Source: Streptomyces sp. Tue 6430 (GTDB taxonomy: Bacteria > Actinomycetota > Actinomycetes > Streptomycetales > Streptomycetaceae). From it: DNA of 64,000 bases. This document shows, piece by piece, positions 63,915 through 64,000 of this stretch. The number at the start of each line of letters is the position of its first letter. The first letter of the stretch is position 1. The stretch lies in NCBI GenBank assembly GCA_021568835.1, contig JAKGSH010000010.1:4526001-4590000 (forward strand), written 5' to 3'. The translations under genes and the position numbers were made by a program. The notes below the pieces were generated by a model. The model made no database searches, was not told the origin of the DNA, and was given only the letters and a program-made list of their open reading frames with translations.

Positions 63915-64000
63915 GCGTCTTCGGTTACTGGAAGAGCAACTTCCCTGCATCGCAAGTGACTTGAGCGGCCCGTTGTCAGTGGCCCTCGATACGTTCTGCA

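Overview
The window is high-GC actinomycete DNA and is almost certainly Streptomyces. Codon third positions are nearly all G or C, GTG and TTG starts with GGAGG-type ribosome sites are common, and gene order matches the S. coelicolor SCO5404-SCO5444 neighbourhood as I remember it (pyk-ackA-pta/pfkA, a DctA two-component locus, helD, then glgB-mak-treS-glgE/glgP). No tRNA, rRNA, CRISPR array, integrase or transposase was recognised.

Layout. 1-6.2 kb: an uncertain histidine kinase tail, a MarR regulator, three overlapping AIM24 paralogues, a DUF3817 and thiamine-binding pair, and a TetR/DUF4166/SRPBCC operon behind two palindromic operators. 6.2-11.5 kb: MarR, a small secreted protein, DUF3817, an isobutyryl-CoA mutase large subunit behind a perfect 24-bp palindrome, TetR and a thioredoxin-TPR protein. 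11.5-14.9 kb: a long regulatory leader and a DUF6230/DUF6114/secreted-protein cassette. 15-21.1 kb: central carbon genes pyk, ackA and pta, divergent from pfkA. 21.3-25.2 kb: CitA/CitB-type two-component system and DctA transporter. 25.6-31.5 kb: TetR with a divergent MFS exporter, aldo/keto reductase, epimerase, Lrp, MerR and thioredoxin. 31.6-33.9 kb: HelD-type RNA polymerase-binding ATPase. 34-45.8 kb: the GlgE alpha-glucan pathway. GlgE, TreS, maltokinase and GlgB lie in one minus-strand operon, and GlgP diverges from them.

45.8-64 kb is accessory DNA. A 340-bp direct repeat of the glgP 3' end brackets a small island (membrane protein, YdeI-type gene, VapBC-like pair, broken SUKH and WhiJ-type genes). 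Next comes a 3547-residue secreted Rhs/YD-repeat toxin with three LamG domains and a C-terminal endonuclease-like tip, followed directly by a SUKH immunity gene. After it lie further remnants and one nearly complete WhiJ-type set (XRE/DUF5753, DUF397, divergent ATPase). The toxin tip and immunity gene are visibly more AT-rich than the rest.

Caution: about fourteen genes, including pyk, pta, treS, icmA and glgB, look interrupted, nearly all by loss of one base in a short G or C run (often CCCGGG). So many hits in genes needed for growth points to consensus sequencing error rather than gene decay. I annotate these as full-length genes and mark where the frame breaks.
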